From contig JAFEGO010000032.1 in assembly GCA_018239845.1 (NCBI GenBank), forward strand, positions 1 to 34,926: a stretch of DNA of 34,926 nucleotides, in the 5' to 3' direction. Position numbers and translations under genes: made by a program. The notes beneath the pieces were generated by a model that had not been told where the DNA came from, searched no databases, and saw nothing but the letters and a program-made list of their open reading frames with translations. Of the stretch, positions 7,430 through 15,412 are shown one piece after another; the first letter of the stretch is position 1; each line of letters starts with the position of its first letter. Source of the stretch: Verrucomicrobiota bacterium (GTDB lineage Bacteria; Verrucomicrobiota; Verrucomicrobiia; Opitutales; Opitutaceae).

Positions 7430-7792
7430 TTACTTGCGCGCTTTGACGAGGCCGAGCTCCTTCTTGATGTTCTGCACGCTGGGCTGGGAGATGCCGACGA
7501 GCTTGGCGATCTGGGCGCCGGTCTTGTCCGCCGCAACTAACTCCTTCACCTTGGCCTTGATAGCATCGGTAATGACGGCGCGGGTACGCTTGCCGCCCTT
7601 GGCGCCCTTGCGGGCCACCGGGGTGCCGTTGACCGCAGCCTTGAAAGCCTTGATGAAAGCCTTCGGGCTGTCGTATCCAAACTTCGCGGGCAAGCTCGCG
7701 AGTTCCTGGGACATTTCGTCGGCAATGGACTGCTCCAACTGCGCGAGTTTAGCCTTCGCTGCTTCCAGCTCTTTGATCTTATTTGTGACCAT
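7430..7792 (-). CDS. Small coiled-coil protein with basic linker and C-terminal helix-turn-helix
   Basis: This 120-residue protein is not assigned to a named family. Residues 2-35 form a heptad-rich coiled coil (NKIKELEAAKAKLAQLEQS). Residues 38-52 (KFGYDSPKAFIKAF) form a short helical module, 55-72 a Lys/Arg/Gly-rich linker, and 92-112 a resolvase- or Hin-like helix-turn-helix (GAQIAKLVGISQPSVQNIKK). The plan of N-terminal coiled coil, flexible basic linker and C-terminal DNA-binding domain recalls H-NS/MvaT-type nucleoid proteins, but that is analogy only. The start at 7792 is set by a well-placed promoter at 7820-7828; the longer frame reaches into the AraC gene. It has its own terminator and is probably monocistronic and well expressed. 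Confidence 0.78.
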   Translation of the reverse strand: MVTNKIKELEAAKAKLAQLEQSIADEMSQELASLPAKFGYDSPKAFIKAFKAAVNGTPVARKGAKGGKRTRAVITDAIKAKVKELVAADKTGAQIAKLVGISQPSVQNIKKELGLVKARK

Positions 7793-7819
7793 AATTGAAA
7801 TATATGTAGCGGATAGCCG

Positions 7820-7828
7820 ATTATAGCA
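7820..7828 (-). promoter_or_regulatory. Extended -10 promoter for the coiled-coil protein
   Basis: On the minus strand TGCTATAAT matches an extended -10 element (TGnTATAAT) in an AT-rich 68-bp gap. The predicted start lies about 20 nt before the ATG at 7792. No good -35 hexamer is visible, as expected for an extended -10 promoter. Confidence 0.6.
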
Positions 7829-7859
7829 AGAATTTTGAAATAGACTCAGGTGAATATTA

Positions 7860-8699
7860 TTAGTTCCGTCCGCGACGAAATTCCGCCGGCCCGCAGCCCG
7901 CATATTGTTTAAAAACCCTGCTAAAATGGTGGCGGTTCGCAAAACCGACGGCCTCGGCTATATGTTCGATCGACTCCTCCGCATAGGCCAGCCGGCGGCA
8001 GGCTTCGCGAATCCGTCTTTCTGCTACATAAACCGCCGGCGTGCGGCCTGTATTCAATTTAAACCAACGGATAAAGGCCTCTACACTGAGCCCGGCCTGC
8101 GCCGCCAGCTGCTCGTTGGTGATCTCGGCGGCGAGGGAATGCTGGATCCAGGTCAGCACCTTGCGCAGCCGGGGTGGAGCCGTCTCGAAACCCTCCGGCC
8201 ATGCTTCAGCGAAAACAAGATGCAATAACGCCGCCGCGTACGCCGCCACCGGGGTCGTCTTGCGACTGCCGACAAGGTTTTGCAATTCCTTCACCACGCT
8301 CCCGGTTGTCCGAGTCACCGACACTTCCATGATCGTATTGGTCGGCTTGGTCAGGGATAGATATATGGAAAAATGGATCCAGAGGTGGGGGACCACGGCG
8401 TCGCTCCCGCAATTGAAGGGCACGCCGTCCGGGACCAAGATGAATTTATCCGGCCCCAGCGTGACGCGCCGGCCGCCTGACTCGACCCACGCCCCGGGCT
8501 TTAAATCATAGTAGAGTCGCCAGAAGGGGCTGCAGACGTCGCGAAAACTCCACTCCCGCCCGTGGTCCATCGTGCCGCATTCATGGATCTGGAAAGTCGC
8601 CCCGCCCTCGCCCGGCGGCGGTTTCAGACCCAAGGCGGTAAAGGGGTCACGCCAGGTCCTTTGGTCAATTTTAGGCACAAAGAAAGAGATTGCAGACAT
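7860..8699 (-). CDS. AraC-family transcriptional regulator
   Basis: A 279-residue regulator with an N-terminal cupin-like effector domain (about 30-120, including GREWSFRDVCSPFWRLYYDL and LGPDKFILVPDGVPF) and a C-terminal AraC double helix-turn-helix (about 185-279). The first HTH is ITNEQLAAQAGLSVEAFIRWF, and the second contains SIEHIAEAVGFANRHHFSRVF. The cupin type often senses sugars. Its start codon lies only 38 bp from the divergent ferritin-like gene, so the two share a control region and the regulator plausibly controls that gene, and perhaps the catabolic genes beyond it. The effector is unknown. Confidence 0.93.
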   Translation of the reverse strand: MSAISFFVPKIDQRTWRDPFTALGLKPPPGEGGATFQIHECGTMDHGREWSFRDVCSPFWRLYYDLKPGAWVESGGRRVTLGPDKFILVPDGVPFNCGSDAVVPHLWIHFSIYLSLTKPTNTIMEVSVTRTTGSVVKELQNLVGSRKTTPVAAYAAALLHLVFAEAWPEGFETAPPRLRKVLTWIQHSLAAEITNEQLAAQAGLSVEAFIRWFKLNTGRTPAVYVAERRIREACRRLAYAEESIEHIAEAVGFANRHHFSRVFKQYAGCGPAEFRRGRN

Positions 8700-8719
8700 T
8701 GCCCCCGGGCAAGCTTTGT

Positions 8720-8728
8720 TGCTAGTAT
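8720..8728 (+). promoter_or_regulatory. Possible extended -10 promoter of the ferritin-like gene
   Basis: TTGCTAGTAT at 8719-8728 resembles an extended -10. If used, transcription would begin within a few nt of the ATG at 8738, giving a leaderless or near-leaderless mRNA. No Shine-Dalgarno sequence is seen in the 38-bp gap, which agrees with that. Weak evidence. Confidence 0.35.
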
Positions 8729-8737
8729 TGTCCCATC

Positions 8738-10219
8738 ATGAGCACCCTCGCCGAAGCCCCTGTTGCGAACGCCCCCCGCCGCGTCCTCATCACGTCCGAG
8801 TCCAAGCAGAAGCCCACCATCGTGGACCTGCTCAATGACTGGCAGTATATGGAGAAGGCCACCCACCGCCTGATCTGCGCGTGGGGCCGGGAGATCGCCC
8901 CGTGGTTCGACAAGAGCGCCATCCACCGCCATGTCTGGGACCAGGCCGAGTGCGTCCGCCGGCTGCGCGAGCGGGTCGCCCAGTTCCCCGGCGGTAAGCC
9001 CGACGCCCCCGTCTCCCCCAAGCTCGAGAAACTCGCCAACACGGTGCTCCTCGCCCCGACGGTCGAGGACGCCATGGACGGCATCTACGAGATCCTCCTC
9101 AAGGCCCTGCTGACCGCCTACGGCGCCTACTCCGCCGCAGCCCATCCTGTGCACGATGCCCCCACCATCGCGCTGCTCCACGAGATCAACCAGATCAAGA
9201 GCCAGGAGTTCCTCTGGTACCGCGACTACCGCCGCCGTCACCCGCACACGACCAACGCCGCCTACCGCGCCGCCGTCGAGCAGCAGATCGCGGCCTGCGG
9301 CGGTTTCAACGCCGCCCTGCCCCTCGTCCCCGGCGAGACCCCCGCCCAACCCGCCGGCGTCGCCACCGACTTCAAGCTCGCGAAGTTCAGCCGTCGCGAC
9401 GTCCCCATGCGCTCCAAGCATGAGTTCGGCGAGTATCTCCGCGTCGATTTCCCCACCAGCATCGAGGCCCGCCGGCTCTTCTGGGGCTTCGGCTACATGA
9501 TGGAGAAGAACCTGCCCGACGACCAGCTCTGCTGGATCTACGACGGGCACTTTATGCCTTGGGAGTGGCACCACGATATCTCCCGCCACCTCTGGGACGA
9601 GTCCCGCCACGGCGACTCCGGCTACTCCCGCCTGCGCGATTTCGGCATCGATTTCGACGAGATCGGCTTCCCCGGCTACGACCAGGCCGAGCGCCTGAAG
9701 TACCTCGAAGCCGCCGCCAAGGAGCACAACATCACCCTCGACGAGGCGATCCGCGACTACCCGAAGTATCTCGACCATGTCCGCGCCGAGCACATCACCC
9801 GCGCCGAGCTCTACCAGCACGTCTTCATGATCGGCCTCGTCGCCGAGACCGGCCACTTCATCGTCAAGCAGGAGGGCTACCAGGACTTCAAGGAGGGCCA
9901 GGACCTCGAGTCGGCCGAGATGATGCTCTTCGACATCATCGACGAGACCGCCCACGTCCAGTACGCGCACAAGTGGCTGCCCCTCCTCGGCGAACTCTGC
10001 GGCGTGGACAACTCCGACTACCGCGAGCGCGGTGCCAAGCTCCGCGAGGAGTATCAGAATAACAACAACAAGCGCGCCGCCGAGTTTTCCCAGAAACTCT
10101 CCCGCACGCCCGGCGACCCGGCCTACGATTTCTACCAGAGCCTCCTCGAGCGCATCCGCCGCGTGAAGCCCCTCGCCAACGCCGCCACCTGCGGCCCCCG
10201 CTCGCCGAAGCCGATGTGA
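8738..10219 (+). CDS. Ferritin-like diiron protein with two modules, function unknown
   Basis: This 493-residue helical protein looks like two ferritin-like halves. In the N-terminal half, E52 (GREIAPW), D68/E71 (VWDQAECVRRLRERV), E149 and E157 could supply helix-bundle ligands. The C-terminal half has three ExxH motifs, E288-H291 (WDESRH), E370-H373 (AETGH) and E403-H406 (DETAH), the classical pattern for a carboxylate-bridged diiron site, plus an aromatic/His-rich stretch MPWEWHHDISRHLW (273-286). A 190-220 linker joins the halves. There is no signal peptide, so it is cytoplasmic. It is divergent from an AraC regulator and ends in a strong terminator, so it is its own transcription unit. 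It could be an oxygenase or oxidase; the reaction cannot be inferred. It is not a short storage ferritin (about 160 residues). Confidence 0.75.
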   Translation: MSTLAEAPVANAPRRVLITSESKQKPTIVDLLNDWQYMEKATHRLICAWGREIAPWFDKSAIHRHVWDQAECVRRLRERVAQFPGGKPDAPVSPKLEKLANTVLLAPTVEDAMDGIYEILLKALLTAYGAYSAAAHPVHDAPTIALLHEINQIKSQEFLWYRDYRRRHPHTTNAAYRAAVEQQIAACGGFNAALPLVPGETPAQPAGVATDFKLAKFSRRDVPMRSKHEFGEYLRVDFPTSIEARRLFWGFGYMMEKNLPDDQLCWIYDGHFMPWEWHHDISRHLWDESRHGDSGYSRLRDFGIDFDEIGFPGYDQAERLKYLEAAAKEHNITLDEAIRDYPKYLDHVRAEHITRAELYQHVFMIGLVAETGHFIVKQEGYQDFKEGQDLESAEMMLFDIIDETAHVQYAHKWLPLLGELCGVDNSDYRERGAKLREEYQNNNNKRAAEFSQKLSRTPGDPAYDFYQSLLERIRRVKPLANAATCGPRSPKPM

Positions 10220-10227
10220 TCTCACCC

Positions 10228-10257
10228 AAGACCGCCCGCGAGGCGGTCTTGTTCTTT
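10228..10257 (+). terminator. Rho-independent terminator after the ferritin-like gene
   Basis: Perfect 9-bp stem AAGACCGCC / GGCGGTCTT (10228-10236, 10242-10250) with a 5-nt loop, then a T-rich run (GTTCTTTT). It begins 9 nt after the stop at 10219. Confidence 0.88.
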
Positions 10258-10284
10258 TGGGCCTTGGAGCCGTAGAGTAAGGTG

Positions 10285-11007
10285 ATGCAAGCCAACCTGA
10301 ATCACCTCGGTCAGCCGGTCGGCGAACCGCTCCCGGATTGGCAGCCTCCGGCTTTGCCCCCGCACACACCGCTACAGGGGCGTTACTGCAGGCTGGAGCC
10401 ACTTGCCGCGGAAAAACACGCCACCGACCTCTTTGCCGCCAACCAGCATGATGCGAAGGGCCGTAGCTGGACTTACCTCCCCTACGGTCCGTTTGCCACG
10501 TTCGCCGACTACGAGGCGTGGATTCGTCTCAGTGCCACCGGGACCGATCCGCAGTTTTACGCGATCATCGACCAGCCCTCCGGCCGCGCCATGGGTATCG
10601 CCAGTTACCTTCGCATCAGTCCGAAGGTCGGCACCATCGAGGTGGGCCACCTGAATTTCTCGCCGCTCCTGCAAGGTACACGGGCCGCCACCGAGGCGAT
10701 GTTCCTGATGATGGAACGCGCCTTCGCCCTCGGCTACCGGCGCTACGAATGGAAGTGCAACGCCCTGAACCAACCCTCGCGCCGCGCTGCTTTGCGCCTG
10801 GGCTTCACCTTCGAAGGCATCTTCCGGCAGGCCGTCGTCGTCAAAGGCCGGAATCGCGATACCGCGTGGTTCTCGATCATCGACCGCGAGTGGCCCGCGC
10901 TCCGGTCGGCGTTCGTCCGCTGGCTCGCGCCGGAGAACTTCGATGCGCAGGGCCGGCAGCGCGTGGCCTTGTCCGCACTGACCGCCGCGCTCTCCGTCCC
11001 ATCCTAG
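10285..11007 (+). CDS. GNAT-family N-acetyltransferase (RimJ/RimL-like)
   Basis: A 240-residue GNAT protein of the RimJ/RimL-like group. It has the N-terminal GRYCRLEPLAAEKHATDLF strand-helix, the central strand AMGIASYLRISP, motif VGHLNFSPLLQGTRAATEAM (pantetheine/pyrophosphate-binding region, with a degenerate Q/RxxGxG/A loop), and the C-terminal NQPSRRAALRLGFTFEGIFR, typical of this group. Donor is expected to be acetyl-CoA; the acceptor (amino acid, protein N-terminus or small molecule) is unknown. ATG 10285 is preferred to GTG 10282 directly before it; a weak TAAGG lies a few nt upstream. It is separated from the diiron gene by a terminator and from the next gene by 87 bp, so it is probably transcribed on its own. 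Confidence 0.9.
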   Translation: MQANLNHLGQPVGEPLPDWQPPALPPHTPLQGRYCRLEPLAAEKHATDLFAANQHDAKGRSWTYLPYGPFATFADYEAWIRLSATGTDPQFYAIIDQPSGRAMGIASYLRISPKVGTIEVGHLNFSPLLQGTRAATEAMFLMMERAFALGYRRYEWKCNALNQPSRRAALRLGFTFEGIFRQAVVVKGRNRDTAWFSIIDREWPALRSAFVRWLAPENFDAQGRQRVALSALTAALSVPS

Positions 11008-11094
11008 TCGGTCTGACCGCGGCTCTTTCGCCGCCGAATTTTCACCGGCATTCGGCTTGCGCGTCCCTCGGGCGCAGGGCTTTAATGCCCGTCC

Positions 11095-11919
11095 ATGGCC
11101 CGTATTCCCCTCGAGGACAATTTCAACGACGTCATCAACAAGGCCCAGCGCGGGATGAAGATCACCGACGAGGACCTCGCCCAGCGCGCCGAGGTATCCG
11201 CCGAGGACCTCGCCGCCGTGAAGGGCGGCGAGCCCATCGTCGCCGTCATCCGCCGCGTCGCCCGCCATCTCCGCCTCGGGCCCGATGCCCTCGAGACGCT
11301 CGCCGCCAAGGCGTGGTATCCCGCGCAGCCGAGCTTCCCCACGGGCTTCGCCGCGTTCAACACGCCGTTCGAGGACATGACGGTCAACAGCTACCTCATC
11401 TGGGACGGCCGCACCAAGCTCGCCGCCGCCTTCGACACCGGCGCCAACGCCGATGCGATGATCGACACGATCCACGCCGAGGGCCTCAACGTCCGCTACA
11501 TCTTCATCACGCACACGCACGACGACCACATCGCCGACCTCGCCAAGCTCCACGCCGCGACGAAGGCCGAGGTCTGGTCGAGCGAGACCGAGCCCGTGAA
11601 TTTCCCCGGCGCGAAGTACTTCAAGGAGAACGCGCACTTCCACCTCGGCCCGCTCGCGATCAAGACCCTCTTCACCTGGGGCCACTCCCCCGGCCAGACG
11701 ACGTTCTACGTCACCGGCCTCAGCTGGCCGCTCGCGGTCGTCGGCGACTCCATCTTCGCCAGCTCGATGGGCGGCAGCCCGACCAACTACGCGGACCAGT
11801 ACCGCAACAACGTCGAGAAGATCCTCCCCCTCCCGCGCGACACCGTGCTCGCCTGCGGCCACGGCCCCCTGACCACCCTCGGCCAGGAAAAGCAGCACAA
11901 CCCGTTTTTCACCCGCTAA
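11095..11919 (+). CDS. Metallo-beta-lactamase-fold hydrolase with N-terminal HTH-like domain
   Basis: The 274-residue protein combines a small helical N-terminal domain (about 10-70, with ITDEDLAQRAEVSAEDLAAVKGG resembling an XRE-type helix-turn-helix) with a metallo-beta-lactamase fold (85-274). The metal motif is H140-T-H142-D-D144-H145, with further ligands H197 (GHSPGQT), D218 (GDSIF) and H256 (CGHGP), so a dinuclear site is intact and the protein should be a hydrolase of the glyoxalase-II-like type. It opens a close-packed trio (gaps of 26 and 22 nt) with a HIBADH-like dehydrogenase and a TIM-barrel isomerase. The HTH-like part may instead be a packing or recruitment domain. Substrate unknown, perhaps a lactone or thioester in the same pathway. 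Confidence 0.88.
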   Translation: MARIPLEDNFNDVINKAQRGMKITDEDLAQRAEVSAEDLAAVKGGEPIVAVIRRVARHLRLGPDALETLAAKAWYPAQPSFPTGFAAFNTPFEDMTVNSYLIWDGRTKLAAAFDTGANADAMIDTIHAEGLNVRYIFITHTHDDHIADLAKLHAATKAEVWSSETEPVNFPGAKYFKENAHFHLGPLAIKTLFTWGHSPGQTTFYVTGLSWPLAVVGDSIFASSMGGSPTNYADQYRNNVEKILPLPRDTVLACGHGPLTTLGQEKQHNPFFTR

Positions 11920-11945
11920 ACCTCGTACCTCAAAAACCGATACCT

Positions 11946-12830
11946 ATGTCCGAAAAAATCGCCTTCGTTGGAGTTGGCCGCATGGGCGGCAATATGGCCC
12001 GCCGTCTCAAGGACTGCGGCTACACCATTTCCGCCGTCTATGATTCCTACGCGCCCGCGGCCGCTGCGCTCGCCAAGGAGCTCAAGACCAAGCACGCCAA
12101 GACCCTCGCCGCTGTCACCGCCTCGGCCGACGTGATCTTCACCGTCGTCACCGACGACGCGGCCCAGCTCGGCGTCTTCGCCGAGTCCGGCGACTCCCTC
12201 CTCGTGAAGGCCAAGGGCAAGGTCTTCGTCAACTGCGCCACCATCACCCCCAAGACCCACGTCGAGGTCGAGCGCCGCGCCAAGAAGGCCGGGGCCGTCA
12301 CCCTCGAGGGCTGCATGGCCTCCTCGATCCCCCAGGCCCGCAACGGCACGCTTTATCTCATGTGCGGCGGCGACGAGAAGACCTTCAACCGCATCAAGCC
12401 CATCCTCGAGAAGCTCTCCACCGCCCTCCGCTACATCGGCAAGACCGGTCAGGCCGCGCAGGTGAAGGCCCTCGTCAACATGGTCATGAACATCAACACC
12501 GCCGGTCTCGCCGAGGGTCTCGGCCTCGGCCAGGCGCTCGGGCTCAACCTCGATGTGCTCCGCGAGGTGTTCTCCCAGACCGGCGCCAACTCGCAGGTCC
12601 TCAAGACCGACGGCGAGGACATGCAGAACCGCGCCCACGACTGCTATTTCTCCGGCGCGCACGCCGCGAAGGACAGCACCATCGCCTGGGTCCTCGGCGC
12701 CGAGGCCGGCATCAACATGCCTCTCGCCGGCGCGACCAAGCAGCAGTTCGACAAGATGGTCGCCCTCGGTCTCGGCGGCCTCGACAAATCCGGCGTCGCC
12801 GAGCTAACCTTCAAGGGCCGCCACGCCTGA
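11946..12830 (+). CDS. NAD(P)-dependent beta-hydroxyacid dehydrogenase (HIBADH family)
   Basis: The 294-residue protein has an N-terminal Rossmann motif FVGVGRMGGNMARRL (7-21) and the C-terminal all-helical domain of the 3-hydroxyisobutyrate / tartronate-semialdehyde dehydrogenase family. The catalytic lysine is K174 and the associated asparagine N178 (QVKALVNMV). The family's substrate motif DAPVSGG is absent: the equivalent stretch reads LEGCMASSIPQARNGTL (120-136). Such a change usually means a different acid substrate from the characterised members. It is the middle gene of the trio and is likely co-transcribed with the MBL gene upstream and the isomerase downstream. Confidence 0.92.
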   Translation: MSEKIAFVGVGRMGGNMARRLKDCGYTISAVYDSYAPAAAALAKELKTKHAKTLAAVTASADVIFTVVTDDAAQLGVFAESGDSLLVKAKGKVFVNCATITPKTHVEVERRAKKAGAVTLEGCMASSIPQARNGTLYLMCGGDEKTFNRIKPILEKLSTALRYIGKTGQAAQVKALVNMVMNINTAGLAEGLGLGQALGLNLDVLREVFSQTGANSQVLKTDGEDMQNRAHDCYFSGAHAAKDSTIAWVLGAEAGINMPLAGATKQQFDKMVALGLGGLDKSGVAELTFKGRHA

Positions 12831-12852
12831 TCCCCCAACTTCCCCCTATCCC

Positions 12853-13701
12853 ATGTCCAAAATCGCCCACATCGCCAACCTTTGGTCGCTCGTCAACCAC
12901 CCCTCGGCCGCCAAGCAGTGGTCCCTGGAAAAGAAAATCAAGGCCTGCGCTGACGCCGGCTTTGACGGTATCACGACCGGTCTGACCCCCGAGCACCGCC
13001 GCCTCGCCGAGAAATACAATCTCGAGCACCTCCTCGGCTTCGTCTCCACCTCCTCCGGCGACCCGAAGGATTTCGCCGCGCGCATCCGCTCCCAGAAGGA
13101 GGGCGGCGCCGTGCAGATCAACGTCCAGCTCGACGACCACGACACGCCCCCCGCCCTCGCCACCAAGCATTGGATCGCCATGGTCCGCGAGGCCGAGAAG
13201 ATCGGCGGCGTCGTCCTCTCCCTCGAGGTCCACCGCGACTGCTGCACCGAGACCCCGGAGAAGACCTACGAGATCGCCGAGCGCTACCACAAGGCCACCG
13301 GCGAGATGATCAAGATCAACTTCGACTTCTCGCACTTCTCCGTCGTGAAGCATCTCGGGCCGGGCAACTACGCCGAGCGCCTGCTCGACCACCCCGACCT
13401 CGTGCAGAACTCCGACCAGTCGCACTGCCGCCCCTTCAACGGCCATCACTGCCAGGTGCCCGTCACCTACAAGGGCGCGCTCAGCGACGAGGCCAAGAGC
13501 TACCTCGATTTCTGCGTCGCCCTCTTCAAGTGCTGGAAGTCCGCCAAGAAGAACAAGGACCGCACCCTCTTCGTGTGCCCGGAGATGGGGCCGTACCACG
13601 AGGGCGGCGCCGGCTACAACATCAGCGGCCTGCCCCCGGCGTGGCCCGATGCCGTCGTCCTCCGCGGCGAACTCGACAAGGCCTGGAAGCGCGCCAAGTA
13701 A
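12853..13701 (+). CDS. Sugar phosphate isomerase/epimerase-like TIM-barrel protein
   Basis: A 282-residue protein of the xylose-isomerase-like TIM-barrel superfamily. Likely divalent metal ligands lie at barrel strand ends: E125 (LSLEVHRD), D158 (INFDFSH), H191 (SDQSHCRPF) and E244 (VCPEMGP). The N-terminal IAHIANLWSLV and DAGFDGITTG are typical first-strand elements. It would catalyse isomerisation, epimerisation or dehydration of a sugar or sugar acid. It ends the trio begun at 11095 and is followed by a hairpin and T-run at 13728-13759. Specificity cannot be read from the sequence. Confidence 0.88.
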   Translation: MSKIAHIANLWSLVNHPSAAKQWSLEKKIKACADAGFDGITTGLTPEHRRLAEKYNLEHLLGFVSTSSGDPKDFAARIRSQKEGGAVQINVQLDDHDTPPALATKHWIAMVREAEKIGGVVLSLEVHRDCCTETPEKTYEIAERYHKATGEMIKINFDFSHFSVVKHLGPGNYAERLLDHPDLVQNSDQSHCRPFNGHHCQVPVTYKGALSDEAKSYLDFCVALFKCWKSAKKNKDRTLFVCPEMGPYHEGGAGYNISGLPPAWPDAVVLRGELDKAWKRAK

Positions 13702-13727
13702 GCCGCACCAAGTCGGATTATCTCCCC

Positions 13728-13759
13728 GCCCCGGGCGCCTCACGGCCTCGGGGCTTTTT
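13728..13759 (+). terminator. Rho-independent terminator of the MBL-HIBADH-isomerase unit
   Basis: Stem GCCCCG / CGGGGC (13728-13733, 13749-13754), extendable with a bulge, followed by five T. It lies 27 nt after the isomerase stop. Confidence 0.7.
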
Positions 13760-13953
13760 GTTCGGCGGCCGCACCGTCTCCGCCTCGCTGCGTGTAATAG
13801 ATTTCCCGATACCCAAATTTACAGGGTTTTTACGTGGTGGTTTTCTCCCAGGCCGCCCTTGGGATAGGCCTAATTACACATGATTGCGCAGCGTTTTGGT
13901 TAGACTTCTCCCGTACTTGCCAACAACTTTCACCGCATTCGCAGGACGCCCCC

Positions 13954-15408
13954 ATGCAAAGAAAAACGATCCTGATTTTCTCGCTGTCCATCGCCCTCGT
14001 CATCGCGCTGATGGTCATCATTTCACAGGAGGACCTGCGCGAGCGGCTGGGTGAGACGTATTGGGTCATTGCCCTCGCCATCATCGGCTGCGTGCTCCTC
14101 GTCCTCGCCGGCTACGTCTGGGACCACACCCTCCTCCAGCGCGTCAAGACGCTCAAGGATTCCGCCCAGCTGCCAGCCCAGATGGGCGATCCGGGCGACG
14201 AAAGCGACCCCGACGAGATCATCGGCCTCGCCCGCAAGATCGAGCGCATGGCCCGTTCCCTCCAGACCGTCGAGGCCGGCTACCGCGGCATCGTCGAGGA
14301 CCAGGTGGACCTCATCTGCCGCTACCGCGCCGACGGCAAGCTCACCTTTGTCAACGGCGCATACGCCCGCGCCTTCGGCCGCAAGCGCACCGAACTCATC
14401 GGCCAGCCCTTCCCCTACATGGATGCCTGCGGGCCGGCCGACAGCGAGGGCGTCTCCACCTTCGAGCGCGAGCTCGATCTCCCCGACGCCCGCCGCATCT
14501 GGGTGACGTGGACCCAGCGCATCAACACCGACCAGACCGGCGAGATGCTCGAGTACCAGGCCGTGGGCCACGATGTCACCGCCCGGCGCGACGCCGAGGC
14601 CGCGCTCCTCCGCGCCAAGCTCGCCGCCGAGGAGGCCGACCGCGCCAAGAGCGAGTTCCTCGCCATGGTCAGCCACGAGATCCGCACGCCCATCAACGGC
14701 GTCGTCGGCTTCTCCCGCCTGCTCGCCGACACTCCCCTCTCCCCAATGCAGCGCGAGCAGCTCGCCATGATCCGCTCCAGCGGCCTCGCGCTCGAAAAAC
14801 TCATCGGCGACATCCTCGACCTCTCCAAGATCGAGGCCGGCAAGGTCGAGATCGAGCAGACTCCCTTCTCCCCGGCGAAATGCATCGAGGAGGTCCGCGC
14901 CTTCTTCGCCGACCAAGCCCGCGAAGCCAGCCTCCGCCTCGAGGTCCACACCGAGGCCGACGTGCCCGTGCTGGTCAGCAGCGACGAGGGCCGCCTGCGC
15001 CAGATTCTCATCAACCTCGTCGGCAACGCCCTGAAGTTCACCGAACGCGGCGGCGTCACCGTGCGCCTCTCCTGCACCCGCTCCGATCTCGCCCCCGACC
15101 CCCGGCGCAAGGCGGTCCGCCTCTTCATCGCGGTCACCGACACCGGCATCGGCATCCCCCTCGACAAGCAGGCCCTGCTCTTCCAGCCCTTCAGCCAGGT
15201 GGACACCTCGTCGAAGCGCCGCCGCAGCGGCACCGGCCTCGGCCTGATCATCTCCAAGCGTCTCTGCGAGCTGATGGGCGGCACCATTTCCGTCGAGAGC
15301 CGGCCCGGCGAAGGCACGACTTTCCGTTTCTCGATCGCCGCCGTCCTCCCCTCCGAGGAAACCCTCGCCCCCTTCAACCACGCCCAGGCCAAGACCGCAG
15401 TCGGTTAA
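13954..15408 (+). CDS. Membrane-bound PAS histidine kinase, orphan
   Basis: A 484-residue sensor kinase. Two transmembrane helices (about 6-24 and 37-55) enclose a very short loop, so sensing is unlikely to be periplasmic. A coiled segment, then a PAS domain (about 105-212), is followed by HisKA with phospho-acceptor H241 (MVSHEIRTPINGV) and an HATPase_c domain with N-box NLVGNALKF, G1 DTGIGIP and G2 GTGLGL. There is no receiver or Hpt domain and no response regulator next to it, so its partner is encoded elsewhere. The ATG at 13954 is chosen: it precedes the first hydrophobic helix, and GCAGGA lies 8 nt upstream. The frame extends to 13834 without domain support. Confidence 0.92.
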   Translation: MQRKTILIFSLSIALVIALMVIISQEDLRERLGETYWVIALAIIGCVLLVLAGYVWDHTLLQRVKTLKDSAQLPAQMGDPGDESDPDEIIGLARKIERMARSLQTVEAGYRGIVEDQVDLICRYRADGKLTFVNGAYARAFGRKRTELIGQPFPYMDACGPADSEGVSTFERELDLPDARRIWVTWTQRINTDQTGEMLEYQAVGHDVTARRDAEAALLRAKLAAEEADRAKSEFLAMVSHEIRTPINGVVGFSRLLADTPLSPMQREQLAMIRSSGLALEKLIGDILDLSKIEAGKVEIEQTPFSPAKCIEEVRAFFADQAREASLRLEVHTEADVPVLVSSDEGRLRQILINLVGNALKFTERGGVTVRLSCTRSDLAPDPRRKAVRLFIAVTDTGIGIPLDKQALLFQPFSQVDTSSKRRRSGTGLGLIISKRLCELMGGTISVESRPGEGTTFRFSIAAVLPSEETLAPFNHAQAKTAVG

Positions 15409-15412
15409 TCGC

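Noticed and set aside
10518..11945. Long plus-strand open frame leading into the HIBADH gene
   Set aside because: The Arg/Pro-rich translation is an out-of-frame shadow of the acetyltransferase and MBL genes; the real start is 11946.
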